Source: Pontibacter liquoris
GTDB lineage: Bacteria; Bacteroidota; Bacteroidia; Cytophagales; Hymenobacteraceae
Assembly: GCF_022758235.1 (NCBI RefSeq)
Contig: NZ_JALEBG010000001.1
Coordinates: 2,542,001 to 2,606,000 of the forward strand
Direction of reading: 5' to 3'
Length of the DNA stretch: 64,000 bases
Position 1 is the first letter of the stretch; every line of letters starts with the position of its first letter. The notes beneath the pieces are model-generated. The model was given only the letters and a program-made list of their open reading frames with translations. It was not told the DNA's origin and did no database searches. Positions 16,580 through 26,353 of the stretch are shown here, piece by piece. Position numbers and translations under genes: made by a program.

Positions 16580-18313
16580 TTACTCCAGCCGCATTTCGGA
16601 CACGCAGGCCCCGGTGGGGATCATCGGGAAAACATTGTCTTCCTTGCCTACCACCACTTCCAGCAGCTCGGCATGCGGGCTGCTAAGTACCGCCTGCAGG
16701 GCTTGCTGCAATTCCTCCCGCTGGTCCACTTTCCTGGCGCTGATGCCATACCCCTGGGCTATTTTCACAAAGTCAGGGTTATCCATCTCCACAAAAGAGT
16801 AGCGTTTCTCGAAAAAGAGCTGCTGCCACTGCCGCACCATCCCCAGGTAATTGTTATTCAGAAGGATGATCTTGACGGCGATCCCTGTTTGCATAATGGT
16901 CCCGAGTTCCTGGATGTTCATCTGAAAGCCGCCGTCCCCTATCACGGCAATGACTTGGGCTTGGGGGCGACCGGCTTTGGCGCCGATGGCAGCCGGAAGC
17001 GCAAAGCCCATCGTGCCGAGGCCTCCGGAGGTAATGTTGCTTTTCTGCCGGCGGAAGTTAAAGTAGCGGGAAGCGACCATCTGGTGCTGCCCCACGTCCG
17101 TTACCAGAATACTATCCTCCTCTGCAACCTCGTTTACAAGGCGCAGCACCTCCCCCATACTTATCTTGCGTTCCGGGGCCGGGAAAAGATCATGCCGCAC
17201 TACTTTCTCATATTCCTGCTCCATGCAGGTTCTGAATTCCTGCAGCCAGTCCCGATGTTCATTTTCTTCCACCAGCCCGGTGAGCGCCGCCAGGGCTTCG
17301 CGGGCATCTGCTACCAGGCCCACATCGGCTTTGATGATCTTGTTGATCTCGGCCGGGTCCAGGTCAATGTGGATGACATTGGCCTGTTTGGCATAGGTAT
17401 CTGTCCGGCCGGTTACGCGGTCATCAAAGCGCATTCCTACCGCAATGATCAGATCGGCTTCATTGGTTTTGATATTGGGGGCATAGTTGCCATGCATCCC
17501 AAGCAAACCCACATGCAAGGGGTGGTCGGAAGGGATGGCCGACAAACCCAGTAAGGTCGTGGCGACCGGTATGTCGGCTCTTTCGGCCAGGGCCAGCAGT
17601 TCTTCATGTGCGCCGGCCAGGTGTATCCCCTGCCCTGCCAGGATAAGCGGTTTGCGGGCACTGTTGATTAGCGCGGCCGCCTGTTGCGCAGCCATAGGGT
17701 CCAGCAAGGGTTTGGGTGTATAGTATGGCACCTGCTCGCACTTCTCATACCGGAAAGGTACTTTGGCAAACTGGGCATCTTTGGTGATATCGATTAGAAC
17801 CGGCCCCGGCCTGCCGCTCTGCGCCAGGTAAAAGGCCATGCTGATCACGGCCGGAATATCAACTGCATTGGTGACCTGTATATTCCATTTGGTAACAGCG
17901 CTCGTCAGACTGATCACATCGGCCTCCTGGAAGGCATCCGTGCCCAGCAGTCCGGATGCAACCTGCCCCGTAATGCAAACGACCGGTGTGGAATCGGCTT
18001 TGGCATCTGCTAGCCCCGTGATAAGGTTGGTTGCTCCCGGCCCCGAGGTGGCCAGGCAAACGCCAGCTTTACCGGTTACGCGGGCATAGCCTTGGGCAGC
18101 ATGGATAGCACCCTGTTCATGGCGCACCAGGATGTGGTTGACCTGATCCGCATAGTCAAACAAGGCATCGTATACGGGCATGATCGCCCCTCCCGGGTAG
18201 CCGAAGATCGTATCTGCTTTCTCGGCCAGCAGGGAAAGTATAACAGCCTCCGCACCCGATACTGTTTTCGCCTGATCAGGCACGCTGAGGGCTGGTGTCT
18301 CTTTCGTTAACAT
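16580..18313 (-). CDS. ilvB: acetolactate synthase large (catalytic) subunit, biosynthetic
   Basis: A 577-aa ThDP enzyme joining two pyruvates, or pyruvate with 2-oxobutanoate. Seen: [16 protein letters not shown], the catalytic Glu in [28 protein letters not shown], the FAD-binding middle domain ([12 protein letters not shown]), and the ThDP motif [25 protein letters not shown] in two pieces. Family-typical length. Its start overlaps the end of ilvD by 38 bp, indicating translational coupling. The 88-nt gap to ilvN is the only non-trivial spacing in this part of the cluster. Confidence 0.96.
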   Translation of the reverse strand: MLTKETPALSVPDQAKTVSGAEAVILSLLAEKADTIFGYPGGAIMPVYDALFDYADQVNHILVRHEQGAIHAAQGYARVTGKAGVCLATSGPGATNLITGLADAKADSTPVVCITGQVASGLLGTDAFQEADVISLTSAVTKWNIQVTNAVDIPAVISMAFYLAQSGRPGPVLIDITKDAQFAKVPFRYEKCEQVPYYTPKPLLDPMAAQQAAALINSARKPLILAGQGIHLAGAHEELLALAERADIPVATTLLGLSAIPSDHPLHVGLLGMHGNYAPNIKTNEADLIIAVGMRFDDRVTGRTDTYAKQANVIHIDLDPAEINKIIKADVGLVADAREALAALTGLVEENEHRDWLQEFRTCMEQEYEKVVRHDLFPAPERKISMGEVLRLVNEVAEEDSILVTDVGQHQMVASRYFNFRRQKSNITSGGLGTMGFALPAAIGAKAGRPQAQVIAVIGDGGFQMNIQELGTIMQTGIAVKIILLNNNYLGMVRQWQQLFFEKRYSFVEMDNPDFVKIAQGYGISARKVDQREELQQALQAVLSSPHAELLEVVVGKEDNVFPMIPTGACVSEMRLE

Positions 18314-19994
18314 AGGCTTCTTCTAAATCAGTTATACATCCTTTGCTAGCGTCGCTCACGGTGCGCATATACTTGAGCAGCACGCCCTGATTGGTTCTCG
18401 GGGCCGGCCGTTCCCACTTGTCCTGGCGCAGGCGCAGCAGCGCGTCCTCCACGTGCAGGTGGATGGTGTTGGCATTGGCATCCAGCGAGATCCAATCCCC
18501 GTCTTCTACCAGGGCCAGTGTGCCGCCCTCGTACGCTTCGGGGCAGACGTGGCCAATCACAAAGCCATGCGTGCCGCCGGAAAAACGGCCATCGGTAATC
18601 AGGGCCACTTTGTCTCCCAGCCCGGCTCCCATAATGGCTGAAGTCGGCTTGAGCATTTCCGGCATACCGGGGCCGCCTTTGGGACCTACGTAGCGGATTA
18701 CCACCACCTGCCCGGCCTTGATCCTGCCACCGGCTATACCTTGATTCAGTTCTTCTTCGGAGTTAAACACGATCGCCGGTCCTTCGAAGGTCAACCCCTC
18801 TTTGCCGGAAATTTTGGCTACGGCCCCCTTCGGCGCCAGATTGCCATACAAGGTCTGAATGTGGCCGTCTGTTTTAATGGGGTTGGATAGCGGACGAAGC
18901 AGGTCCTGCTCCTGACCTAGCGGCGCAACTTCTGCCAGATTTTCCGCTACGGTCTTTCCGGTTACGGTTAGCAGGTTGCCCGTAATGAGGCCTTCGTTTA
19001 GCAGGGTCTTCATCACAGCCGGCACACCCCCGAGGGTCGAAAGGTCTTCCATGAGGTATTTGCCACTTGGCTTGAGGTCTGCCAGCACCGGCACCCGGTC
19101 GCTAACGGCCTGAAAATCCTGCAAGGTCAGCTTTACGCCTGCGGCATGCGCAATGGCTATCAGGTGCAGCACGGCATTGGTCGATCCGCCCAGCACGGTG
19201 ATGAGCACCAGGGCATTTTCGAAGGCTTCCCGTACCAGGATATCCCGCGGTTTGAGATCCCTCTCCAGCAGGCGCAGCAGGTAAGCACCAGTATCCAGGC
19301 ACTCGTCTTTTTTAGACTGGCTAACCGCCGGCGAGGAGGAAGAGAACGGCACCGACATTCCCAGCGCTTCCGCTGCTGAGGCCATGGTGTTGGCCGTATA
19401 CATGCCGCCGCAGGCACCCGGCCCGGGACAGGCATTCCGAATGATACCTTTGTAATCCTCTTCTGAGAGCTGCCCGTTCAGTTTTTTGCCATAGGCTTCG
19501 TAGCAGGAAACGATGTTAAGCTTTTCGCCTTTAAACTCGCCGCCTTTAATCGTGCCGCCATATACCATCAGGGCAGGTCGGTTGAGGCGGGCCATTGCCA
19601 TCAGCGATCCGGGCATGTTTTTGTCGCAGCCTACCACGCAGGCCAGGGCATCATAGTTGTGCGCCCCGGTTATGGTTTCGATGGAGTCAGCAATGACCTC
19701 TCGCGACACCAGGGAGTAGTTCATCCCCTGGGTGCCATTTGTAATGCCATCACTCACGCCAATGGTATTGAACCGCAGGCCCACCATACCGAGTTTATTC
19801 ACGCCCTGCTTTACTTCATCAGCCAGCCCATTGAGGTGCATGTTGCAAGTATTGCCATCAAAGCCCGTTGAACAAATGCCTACAAAGGGTTTGTGCAGGT
19901 CTGCCTCCGACAGGCCGGCCCCGATCAGCATGGCCTGCGACGCTGGCAAGCTGTCGTCCTGGGTATAGATGCGGCTGTATTTATTTAATATCAT
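18276..19994 (-). CDS. ilvD: dihydroxy-acid dehydratase
   Basis: A 572-aa Fe-S enzyme converting dihydroxy acids to the 2-oxo acid precursors of valine and isoleucine. Cluster-ligand Cys are visible in [21 protein letters not shown] and [19 protein letters not shown]-terminal motifs include [34 protein letters not shown] and the [12 protein letters not shown] region. Length is standard. It is separated from ilvE upstream by a 330-nt spacer holding a leader-peptide-like reading frame and hairpins, so control of ilvD-ilvB-ilvN-ilvC-ilvA may begin there. Confidence 0.96.
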   Translation of the reverse strand: MILNKYSRIYTQDDSLPASQAMLIGAGLSEADLHKPFVGICSTGFDGNTCNMHLNGLADEVKQGVNKLGMVGLRFNTIGVSDGITNGTQGMNYSLVSREVIADSIETITGAHNYDALACVVGCDKNMPGSLMAMARLNRPALMVYGGTIKGGEFKGEKLNIVSCYEAYGKKLNGQLSEEDYKGIIRNACPGPGACGGMYTANTMASAAEALGMSVPFSSSSPAVSQSKKDECLDTGAYLLRLLERDLKPRDILVREAFENALVLITVLGGSTNAVLHLIAIAHAAGVKLTLQDFQAVSDRVPVLADLKPSGKYLMEDLSTLGGVPAVMKTLLNEGLITGNLLTVTGKTVAENLAEVAPLGQEQDLLRPLSNPIKTDGHIQTLYGNLAPKGAVAKISGKEGLTFEGPAIVFNSEEELNQGIAGGRIKAGQVVVIRYVGPKGGPGMPEMLKPTSAIMGAGLGDKVALITDGRFSGGTHGFVIGHVCPEAYEGGTLALVEDGDWISLDANANTIHLHVEDALLRLRQDKWERPAPRTNQGVLLKYMRTVSDASKGCITDLEEAYVNERDTSPQRA

Positions 19995-20022
19995 AGTTAT
20001 TCGCTCGCTATTTTATTTCTGT

Positions 20023-20152
20023 CAGCGTTCCTGTTTCGGGCTTTAGCGCCGGAAGCAGGAACGCTGTACGGCTTCCTTTTCAGCTGAAATCAGTAGAAGA
20101 TACCACTTCTGATTTCAATTTGGGGTGCGGTACTGGATGCAAGTACCATCAT
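20023..20152 (-). promoter_or_regulatory. candidate leader peptide and attenuator hairpins before ilvD
   Basis: The 330-nt ilvE-ilvD spacer (19995-20324) has no ordinary gene. On the minus strand an ATG at 20152 opens a 20-codon frame, MMVLASSTAPQIEIRSGIFY, ending at 20090. It has three Ile, one Val and one Leu codon. A hairpin (GAAATCAG 20086-20093 with CTGATTTC 20109-20116) overlaps its end. A strong hairpin follows (CAGCGTTCCTG 20023-20033 with CAGGAACGCTG 20056-20066) just before ilvD. This layout resembles ribosome-mediated attenuation by branched-chain aminoacyl-tRNA supply. There is no classic T-run, so termination is not proven. Confidence 0.45.
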
Positions 20153-20324
20153 TTTATACTCCCACCTAAACCGTTTCGCTACCCCTTTACTATTTCCAAT
20201 CGTTGCGCTTTAAAGTATAACTTACTGTCATACTGACTCCTACAAACAGCAGAAATACGGTCGCCAAGCAATCAAAATCAATTATTTTATACTTTACCAG
20301 CGGCCCCGGGCATGCCGGAAAGTG

Positions 20325-21227
20325 CTATACTTCCTGCTCCCCGACCAGCTGACCGGCAGCCTGCCCGGTTACCAGAGCGGTGTATTTCCTGGCCAGTTTC
20401 GCCCCGAGGGTAGCCGAGAAAGGCTTTTCAAAAACATGGTTGTCTATGCTCGACACGCCTACAACTTCTGCAGCGGTGCCAGTGAGGAAAGCGCCTTCCG
20501 CCTCCTGCAATTCCGCGGGTGTGAAGAACCGCTCGTGCACCTTGATGCCAGCCTCCCGGGCAAGGTCGATGATGGTGCTGCGGGTGATGCCCTGCAGAAT
20601 GCTGCCAGCCGGTGCCGTAAACAACTCGCCTCCTTTTTCATAGAAGAAGTTTGAGCCCGGCCCCTCGGCAACAAAGCCATTCATATCCAGCAGCAGCGCC
20701 TCGTCATAGCCCTTGCGCTTAGCATCGGCGCTTGCAATGATGGAGTTGGCATAATGGCCTGATATCTTGGCTTCGATGGGCACAGCTTTGGGGTTGGGCC
20801 GCTCGTAGGGAGAAACCATCAGGCGCAGGCATTGGTCCCCAAGGTATTTGCCCCATTCCCAGGCGGCGATAAATAAATTGCTTGTATCAGGCGTTTTAAT
20901 CCCCATGTTGGGCTCCCCGGCATACACCAGCGGCCGGATATAGGCATCTGTAAAATTGTTTTTTTCAAGTAGCTTGTAGGTGATCTCCGTCATCTCCTGT
21001 ACCGAATAAGCCAGTGGCAGCCCTACGGCCTGGCAGGAATACTGCAGCCGCTCGTAATGTTCTTCTGCCTTAAAGATCCGGGTGCCTGCCGGGGTGCTGT
21101 AGGCTCTAAGCCCCTCAAAAGCGGCATACCCATAGTGCAATGACTGGGCATAGACACTACAACCGGCCTGATCGGCTTTTACAAAATTGCCATCAAGGAA
21201 AACAAGCGTGTCGTTGTTAAAATACAT
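20325..21227 (-). CDS. ilvE: branched-chain amino acid aminotransferase
   Basis: A 300-aa fold-type IV PLP aminotransferase for the last step to valine, leucine and isoleucine. Seen: SLHYGYAAFEGLRAY, R-x-EEHYERL, the PLP lysine K154 in EAKISGHYANS, LLLDMNGFVAEGPGSNFF and GITRSTIIDLA. The N-terminus MYFNNDTLVFLDG is the normal family start. First gene of the ilv cluster by transcription direction; the long 489-nt region upstream probably holds its promoter, but no clear TAnnTTTG with proper spacing was found. Confidence 0.94.
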   Translation of the reverse strand: MYFNNDTLVFLDGNFVKADQAGCSVYAQSLHYGYAAFEGLRAYSTPAGTRIFKAEEHYERLQYSCQAVGLPLAYSVQEMTEITYKLLEKNNFTDAYIRPLVYAGEPNMGIKTPDTSNLFIAAWEWGKYLGDQCLRLMVSPYERPNPKAVPIEAKISGHYANSIIASADAKRKGYDEALLLDMNGFVAEGPGSNFFYEKGGELFTAPAGSILQGITRSTIIDLAREAGIKVHERFFTPAELQEAEGAFLTGTAAEVVGVSSIDNHVFEKPFSATLGAKLARKYTALVTGQAAGQLVGEQEV

Positions 21228-21716
21228 CGTAGCTAGTTATTTGTGTTTAGGTTTGATAGGTATAAACTATATGGTTTCCTTTACCTGCCCGTCAGTTATA
21301 GTGTGGTAGAAGACCGGTATTTTTTCTTGCCCGACATCCTTCATTTGGTTTCGCTGTTGCAGATAAAAGCTATACTTCGATGGCAAGTAACGCCGCAGCA
21401 GGCACCTTTTAAAACAAGTTTCTCAGAAGCTTACTATTTCCAGGAACGGAACCAAAGCATTCATGTAATTGAATATCAATAAGTTATTATAGTTGACAAT
21501 ATAACGCCTGACGGTGCAAATGATCGGGTTTTTAGCTGAAGAAGTTGCCGGACAACTTCCTGAAAATGGGATTTCCCTGATTTAGCTGGCAGGTGGTGGC
21601 TCCGTTAGCCTGCCAACCGGAGCCTGTATAGGCCCGGTGCTTGAGCTGCCTGTATAAAACAAAAAGGCTCCCGGATGGGAGCCTTTTTGTGTAAGAGGTT
21701 ATACCTATACTTATAC
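21228..21716. other. intergenic region between ilvE and mutS2 (489 nt)
   Basis: No convincing gene. It is assumed to carry the ilvE promoter and 5' leader on the minus strand. Short GC-rich inverted pieces around 21595-21640 (GGCAGGTGGTGGCTCCG and GCCAACCGGAGCC) may fold. It ends with the mutS2 terminator at 21659-21690. Confidence 0.4.
21659..21690. terminator. terminator downstream of mutS2
   Basis: A perfect 14-bp stem, ACAAAAAGGCTCCC (21659-21672) with 21677-21690, loop GGAT; A/T-rich flanks make it usable in both directions. Confidence 0.9.
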
Positions 21717-24113
21717 TTATTTCAGCACGGCCAGTGTGGCGCCATCGCCGCCGCGTTCTTCCACCTCACTGCTCAGGCTGGCCACTTCACGCACCGAGTA
21801 CAGGTAATCACGCACCACCTGGCGCAGTACGCCGTTGCCGCGACCATGTATGATCTTGATCTCGGGGATGCCCAGCATAATGGCCTCGTCGGTAAAGTTC
21901 ATCACCTTGGTCAGGGCATCTTCGGCATATTCTCCCCTGATGTCGAGGGTGCTGCCAAAGCCGGCCATGCGTTGGGTAATGTTCATGCCGCGGGTATAGC
22001 CTTCGGCCGTTTCCACCTGCTCCTTTTTCTTTCTGGTAGCAACCTGCCCTTCCACTTTCTCCAAGTTATCTACCTTCACAATGGTTTTCAGGCCGCCGAA
22101 AAGCACCTCCGCCGTTTTGCCTTTGATACTGACCAGCTGCCCTACAGAGTCCTGCCCTACCAGCGCCACATTATCGCCGGGCTTGATACTGCCGCTCACC
22201 ACGCGCTTGTGCGCCGGGCGCGGAGCCTCCTTGCGAACTTCGATGGCAAAGGTTTCCAGCTCCTGGCGCGCCAGCTTTGTTTGCTCTTTCTCGGCCTGGC
22301 TCTGCTTTATCTGCTGTATCGTGGACTCTATCTTCTGATTGGCATCCTTCAACAGCAGTTTGGCCTTGCCTTTGGCTTCGCGCATTACCTCCTGCTTGCT
22401 TTCCTCCAAGTAATTTTTCAGGTCGTTATACTCTTTCACGTTGCGTTTCAGCTTCTGCTCCAGCACAGTGGCCTCCCGCAGCTTCTTCTCCAGCTCCTGT
22501 TTTTCTGTTTCCAGTTCTTCCAGCAAGCGGTCGTAGCGAATCTTGTCCTTTCCTACCAGGCTGCTGGCTTTGTCTACAATATGCTTGGGCAAGCCAATTT
22601 TGCGGGCAATCTCGATGGCAAACGACGAACCGGGCTTGCCGATCTCCAGTTGGTAGAGGGGAGCCAGGTTTTTATGGTCGTAGCGCATGGCGCCGTTCAC
22701 AATGCCCGGGTTGCGCTCAGCAAAGTTTTTCAGGTTAGTATAGTGGGTGGTGATCACGCCGTATACTTTGCTGTCGTTCAGGGTCTGCAACACCGCTTCG
22801 GCAATGGCACCTCCCAATACCGGCTCTGTACCTGTTCCAAACTCATCTATCAGCACCAGGCTTTTGTTATCAGCTACGGTCACGAATTTCTTCATGTTGG
22901 TCAGGTGGGAGCTGTAGGTACTCAGGTCGTTTTCAATCGACTGCTCATCGCCAATATCAATAAAGATATCCTGGAAAATACCTGCTTCCGAACCGTCCGC
23001 GGCCGGTATCAGCATGCCACATTGTAACATATACTGCAACAGGCCTACTGTTTTCAGGCTCACCGATTTACCGCCGGCGTTGGGCCCCGAGATCAGCAGC
23101 ATGCGCTGGTCGCGGTTCAGCTCCAGGTCCATGGGCACGGTGGGCTTGCCCAGTTGCCGGTGCGCCAGGTATAAAAGCGGGTGAAATGCCTGCTTCCAGT
23201 TGATGTGCGGGTATTTCTGCAGCTGCGGCAAGGTAGCCTCTACGCGGCGTGCAAAAGCAGCCTTGGCGCGTATAAAATCCAGCAGGCCCAGGTACTGGTA
23301 GGCTTTGCGCAGTTCCGGTATGTGGTTGCGCAGTGTATTGGTTAAACCGATCAGGATGCGCACCAGCTCGCGGTGGTAGGCGTTCTCCAGGTCTTTAATA
23401 TCGTTGTTGAGCTCAAAGATCGATTCGGGCTCAATGTATACCGTCTGCCCGGTGCTCGACTCATCATGGATCAGGCCTTTTACACGGCGCTTGTGCTCGG
23501 CCAGAACCGGTATTACCAGGCGCCCGCCCCGTATGGTCGGCTCCACATCGGCCGGTGTCCAGCCTTCGTTTTTGGCATGGCGAATAATGCCGCTGATCTG
23601 CTTGCGCAGGATGCCCTGTTGCCCGATCAGCTCGCGCTTGAGGCGCTGCAGTTCGGGTGTGGCATCTTCGCGTACGGCACCGGCATCGTCCACTACTTTA
23701 TCTAAGGCAGCGATCAGGTTACGCTCCACGGTGATGTTGGCGCCCAAGGCTTTTAAGGCTTCATACTTGCCTTCCTCAGCGCCGGAAATAAAGCGCAGCG
23801 AGTCGCGGATGGTCCGCAGCGACATCTTTATCTCGAAGAAATGGAGCACGTCCAGGTAAGTGCCTTCTATGGCAGCGCGGTCCAGGTAAGCGGTTACGTC
23901 GAAGTAATGCTGCAGCGGAATTTCAGCATCCGACTCAAGCAGTTGTTTGAATTCGTTTGTCTGGTCGAGCAGGCGCTGAAGCAGGTCGTGGCGGTTCAGG
24001 AAAGCCATCCGGTTTACGAACTGGCGCCCCAACGAACTCAGGCAAAGCTCCGAGAGCATCTCGCGCACTTGTGCAAACCCGATCTTTATTTCAAAATTCT
24101 CTGGATAGATCAA
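21717..24113 (-). CDS. mutS2: MutS2 family DNA-binding ATPase/endonuclease
   Basis: A 798-aa MutS2. The N-terminal core/clamp helices are followed by the ABC-type ATPase (SGPNAGGKSVSLKTVGL Walker A; VLIDEFGTGTEP Walker B; then STYSSHL signature earlier at FIDIGDEQSIENDLSTYSSHL). A long charged coiled coil (about residues 510-640) comes next. A C-terminal Smr nuclease domain has LDIRGEYAEDAL and HGRGNGVLR. It lacks the MutS mismatch-recognition domain. MutS2 proteins act against recombination intermediates and, in some bacteria, on collided ribosomes. A TAAATTTG box (24135-24142, minus) lies 22 nt upstream. Confidence 0.94.
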   Translation of the reverse strand: MIYPENFEIKIGFAQVREMLSELCLSSLGRQFVNRMAFLNRHDLLQRLLDQTNEFKQLLESDAEIPLQHYFDVTAYLDRAAIEGTYLDVLHFFEIKMSLRTIRDSLRFISGAEEGKYEALKALGANITVERNLIAALDKVVDDAGAVREDATPELQRLKRELIGQQGILRKQISGIIRHAKNEGWTPADVEPTIRGGRLVIPVLAEHKRRVKGLIHDESSTGQTVYIEPESIFELNNDIKDLENAYHRELVRILIGLTNTLRNHIPELRKAYQYLGLLDFIRAKAAFARRVEATLPQLQKYPHINWKQAFHPLLYLAHRQLGKPTVPMDLELNRDQRMLLISGPNAGGKSVSLKTVGLLQYMLQCGMLIPAADGSEAGIFQDIFIDIGDEQSIENDLSTYSSHLTNMKKFVTVADNKSLVLIDEFGTGTEPVLGGAIAEAVLQTLNDSKVYGVITTHYTNLKNFAERNPGIVNGAMRYDHKNLAPLYQLEIGKPGSSFAIEIARKIGLPKHIVDKASSLVGKDKIRYDRLLEELETEKQELEKKLREATVLEQKLKRNVKEYNDLKNYLEESKQEVMREAKGKAKLLLKDANQKIESTIQQIKQSQAEKEQTKLARQELETFAIEVRKEAPRPAHKRVVSGSIKPGDNVALVGQDSVGQLVSIKGKTAEVLFGGLKTIVKVDNLEKVEGQVATRKKKEQVETAEGYTRGMNITQRMAGFGSTLDIRGEYAEDALTKVMNFTDEAIMLGIPEIKIIHGRGNGVLRQVVRDYLYSVREVASLSSEVEERGGDGATLAVLK

Positions 24114-24134
24114 TTGTTATCTCTTAATTTAACG

Positions 24135-24142
24135 CAAATTTA
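24135..24142 (-). promoter_or_regulatory. -7 box of mutS2
   Basis: TAAATTTG on the minus strand fits TAnnTTTG; no clear -33 box. Confidence 0.4.
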
Positions 24143-24176
24143 GCATTTTATAACAAGTAAAACCTGCGGTTTAGTT

Positions 24177-24241
24177 CTGAGTCTCGCGTTCTGAGTTTCG
24201 AGTTTTTTCAAATCATTAACGCGAGACTCTGAACGTGTGAC
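24177..24241. repeat. GAGTTCTGAGTCTCG-type inverted repeat
   Basis: TTCTGAGTCTCGCGTT on the left and AACGCGAGACTCTGAA on the right form a nearly perfect inverted repeat around CTGAGTTTCGAG. Related GAGTTCTGAGTT strings occur at 31590-31612 and, inverted, at 32057-32095. Confidence 0.6.
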
Positions 24242-24274
24242 TCAGGACGTTATACTTTGCTGTTTAAAGAAAAT

Positions 24275-24344
24275 GTAATTCGTAATTCGTAATTCGTAAT
24301 TCGTAATTCGTAATTCGTAATTCGTAATTCGTAATTCGTAATTA
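24275..24344. repeat. heptanucleotide tandem repeat (GTAATTC), about 10 copies
   Basis: Nine perfect consecutive GTAATTC units (starts at 24275, 24282 and so on to 24331) plus a tenth ending GTAATTA. It ends 6 nt before the ATG of the YhcH-family gene, so it occupies the region where a promoter or 5' leader would be. Slippage would change spacing in 7-nt steps. Confidence 0.95.
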
Positions 24345-24350
24345 AAAAAT

Positions 24351-24803
24351 ATGATCTTAGATAAACTAGCCAATGCTGGGCGCTACACGTGCCTGCACCC
24401 TTTGTTCGAAAAAGCGTTTGCATACCTGCTTCAAACCGACCTGGCTGCCGCTGCCACTGGGGTGCACGAAATTGAAGGGGAGAGGCTTTTAGCCATCCTA
24501 TCAGAAGCGACCGGCCTGACAGAGCAGGAAGCAAAACTGGAAGTTCACCGCAAGTATATCGATATCCAGTACATTGTTTTCGGCACTGACCACATGGGCT
24601 GGAAAGACCTGGCGCAATGCGCTGCTCCCAACGATCCGTACCAGGAAGAGCGCGATGCGGCTTTCTTTCCGGACAAACCAATGAACTGGTTTGATGTGCC
24701 CGCCGGCTCTTTCACCATCTTTTACCCCGACGATGCGCACGCTGCCATGATCACCACGGAAAAGATCCGCAAGGTGGTACTCAAGATTGCCGTGGAAGGT
24801 TGA
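24351..24803 (+). CDS. YhcH/YjgK/YiaL family protein
   Basis: A 150-aa cupin-like protein of the YhcH/YjgK/YiaL family (also EbgC). Seen: HEIEGERLLAIL, LEVHRKYIDIQYIVFG, GWKDL, the YxxERDAAFF-PDKP pair, and FTIFYPDDAHAAM with the metal-binding His and acidic residues. The family is tied to uncommon sugars (sialic acid, 2,3-diketogulonate, evolved beta-galactosidase), perhaps as an anomerase. No sugar-pathway genes are nearby. Its ATG follows directly on the 7-bp tandem repeat, which may make expression variable. Confidence 0.88.
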   Translation: MILDKLANAGRYTCLHPLFEKAFAYLLQTDLAAAATGVHEIEGERLLAILSEATGLTEQEAKLEVHRKYIDIQYIVFGTDHMGWKDLAQCAAPNDPYQEERDAAFFPDKPMNWFDVPAGSFTIFYPDDAHAAMITTEKIRKVVLKIAVEG

Positions 24804-24865
24804 TCGAATTGCCGGACAAGTATAAGCAACCATTTCTTCCACAATCGAACTGCTTACTGCCTGCC

Positions 24866-25558
24866 ATGTATAAAACTGCCGCCATACTTGCTCTGACTTT
24901 GCTGCTGCACGTGCATGCATGGGCACAAACCCATCCGAAATTCTACCGGACCGAAGCCGGCAAGGTTTACACCCAGGCGCAGAAGGACAGCATTGTGCAG
25001 ACAGGCACGCCGGTCGGTATGCTGCGGGAGGAGATTATCCACGATACGGCTTTTGCTTTGATCGAGATCCTGCGCGTGGAGGACTTCCATGCGTTTGTGA
25101 CCCGGTATAAAGGCCAGCCGCTGCCTGCGCTTACCTTTAAAACGATGACCGGCGAAACGATCCGCACGGCTGATCTGAAAGGGAAAGTAGTGCTGCTCAA
25201 CTTCTGGTCCGTAACCTGCGGCCCCTGCCTGAAGGAAATGCCGGAATTAAACCGCCTGCAGCAAGCGTATGCCGGTAAGGTCATTTTCCTGGCACCGCTA
25301 CCCGAAGACCAGGCAAGGACTAAGAAAACGCTGGCCCGCCACCCGTTCCAATTCACGGTAGTGCCTGGTTCAAAAGCCGTTTTTGATACACTCGGCATAG
25401 ACGATTACCCGAAGAACTTTTTTGTTAACCGGCAGGGCATCATACAGGAGGTAACCGAAGGCACGCCCATGAAACGGGATGCCGCCACTGGCACATGGCA
25501 CCTCGCTGTTTACCAGGACTACGGCAGGATTCTGGATGAGCTACTTGCTCAGCCCTAG
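24866..25558 (+). CDS. exported TlpA-like thioredoxin-fold protein
   Basis: A 230-aa protein with an N-terminal signal peptide (MYKTAAILALTLLLHVHAWAQ) and a C-terminal TlpA/ResA-type thioredoxin domain. The active site is CGPC in LLNFWSVTCGPCLKEMPELN, and the cis-Pro region lies around DDYPKNFFVN. Residues 25-90 form an extra region before the redox domain. Such proteins reduce or exchange disulfides in the periplasm, for example in cytochrome c maturation or oxidative stress. ATG 24866 is preferred over an in-frame upstream start at 24800 that overlaps the previous gene and would bury the signal peptide. Confidence 0.85.
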   Translation: MYKTAAILALTLLLHVHAWAQTHPKFYRTEAGKVYTQAQKDSIVQTGTPVGMLREEIIHDTAFALIEILRVEDFHAFVTRYKGQPLPALTFKTMTGETIRTADLKGKVVLLNFWSVTCGPCLKEMPELNRLQQAYAGKVIFLAPLPEDQARTKKTLARHPFQFTVVPGSKAVFDTLGIDDYPKNFFVNRQGIIQEVTEGTPMKRDAATGTWHLAVYQDYGRILDELLAQP

Positions 25559-25576
25559 CTGCTACGGCGCCTGCTG

Positions 25577-26353
25577 CTAAAACTTTTCCTCAATACCCAG
25601 CCCAAACAGCGCATAATCATACTTCACCGGATCATTGGGGTCGAACGCGCGCAGGTGGGTTGTCAGCTCTTCGGCGGTTTGCCAATCCATCCCAGGACGT
25701 GTAATAAGGCCCAGCTTGCGGGCCACGCGCTCTACATGCACATCACAGGGGCATACCAACTCGGCAGGCTGCATGGTTTGCCAGATGCCGAAGTCTACGC
25801 CGCAGTTATCCCGGCGTACCATCCAGCGCAAGTACATATTCAGGCGCTTGCAGGCCGATTTGCGGGCTGGCGTAGCAATGTGCTTGCGCGTGCGCTGCGG
25901 GGCATCCTCGAGGCTAAACACCAGGTTATGAAAATGCTCGAGCCGTTCTTTCTGCGAGGTTAACTCATTTTGCTGTCCTGTAAAAGCCCTTTCCAGGCTT
26001 TCGTGCTGCCGGTAATACTGCTGAAAAAAGTGAAGCAAGTATAAAAGGTCAGTATCGTTAAAGGTGCGGTGCTTAAACCCCAGAAAGCGCTTTAGGTCCT
26101 GCTCCTGGTGCTGCAGGATAAAGTCATGGGGCGCATTGTCCATCATATCCATTAACTTGAGGCAATTGTTGATGATGGTCTTGCGCTGGCCCCAGGCAAG
26201 TATAGCGGCAAAGAATCCGCTGATCTCGATGTCCTGCTTTTTGCTGAACCGGTGCGGAATGGAAACCGGATCGTTTGGTATAAACGCTGGCCGGTTATAC
26301 TTTTCCACCCGGTCGTCAAGCAAAGCTTTGATAGCACCAAAATTTTGTTTCAT
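25577..26353 (-). CDS. TIGR02757 family protein (DUF2400)
   Basis: A 258-aa protein recognised as TIGR02757/DUF2400, conserved in Bacteroidota. Features: DPVSIPHRFSKKQDIEISGF near the N-terminus, ILAWGQRKTI, LKRFLGFKHRTFN, KRLNMYLRWMVRRD, PCDVHVERVARKLGL and the closing DPVKYDYALFGLGIEE. The pattern RWMVRRD...D...HV resembles helix-hairpin-helix DNA glycosylases, but no catalytic role has been shown. No signal peptide. Convergent with the TlpA-like gene, 18 nt apart. Confidence 0.88.
   Translation of the reverse strand: MKQNFGAIKALLDDRVEKYNRPAFIPNDPVSIPHRFSKKQDIEISGFFAAILAWGQRKTIINNCLKLMDMMDNAPHDFILQHQEQDLKRFLGFKHRTFNDTDLLYLLHFFQQYYRQHESLERAFTGQQNELTSQKERLEHFHNLVFSLEDAPQRTRKHIATPARKSACKRLNMYLRWMVRRDNCGVDFGIWQTMQPAELVCPCDVHVERVARKLGLITRPGMDWQTAEELTTHLRAFDPNDPVKYDYALFGLGIEEKF

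Noticed and set aside
19995..20324. T-box or other riboswitch before ilvD
   Set aside because: No T-box consensus or known riboswitch core was seen; the short leader frame explains the hairpins better, and T-boxes are not expected in Bacteroidota.
21675..23027. 450-codon open frame on the plus strand
   Set aside because: It is antisense to mutS2; Leu/Phe/His-rich composition without motifs.
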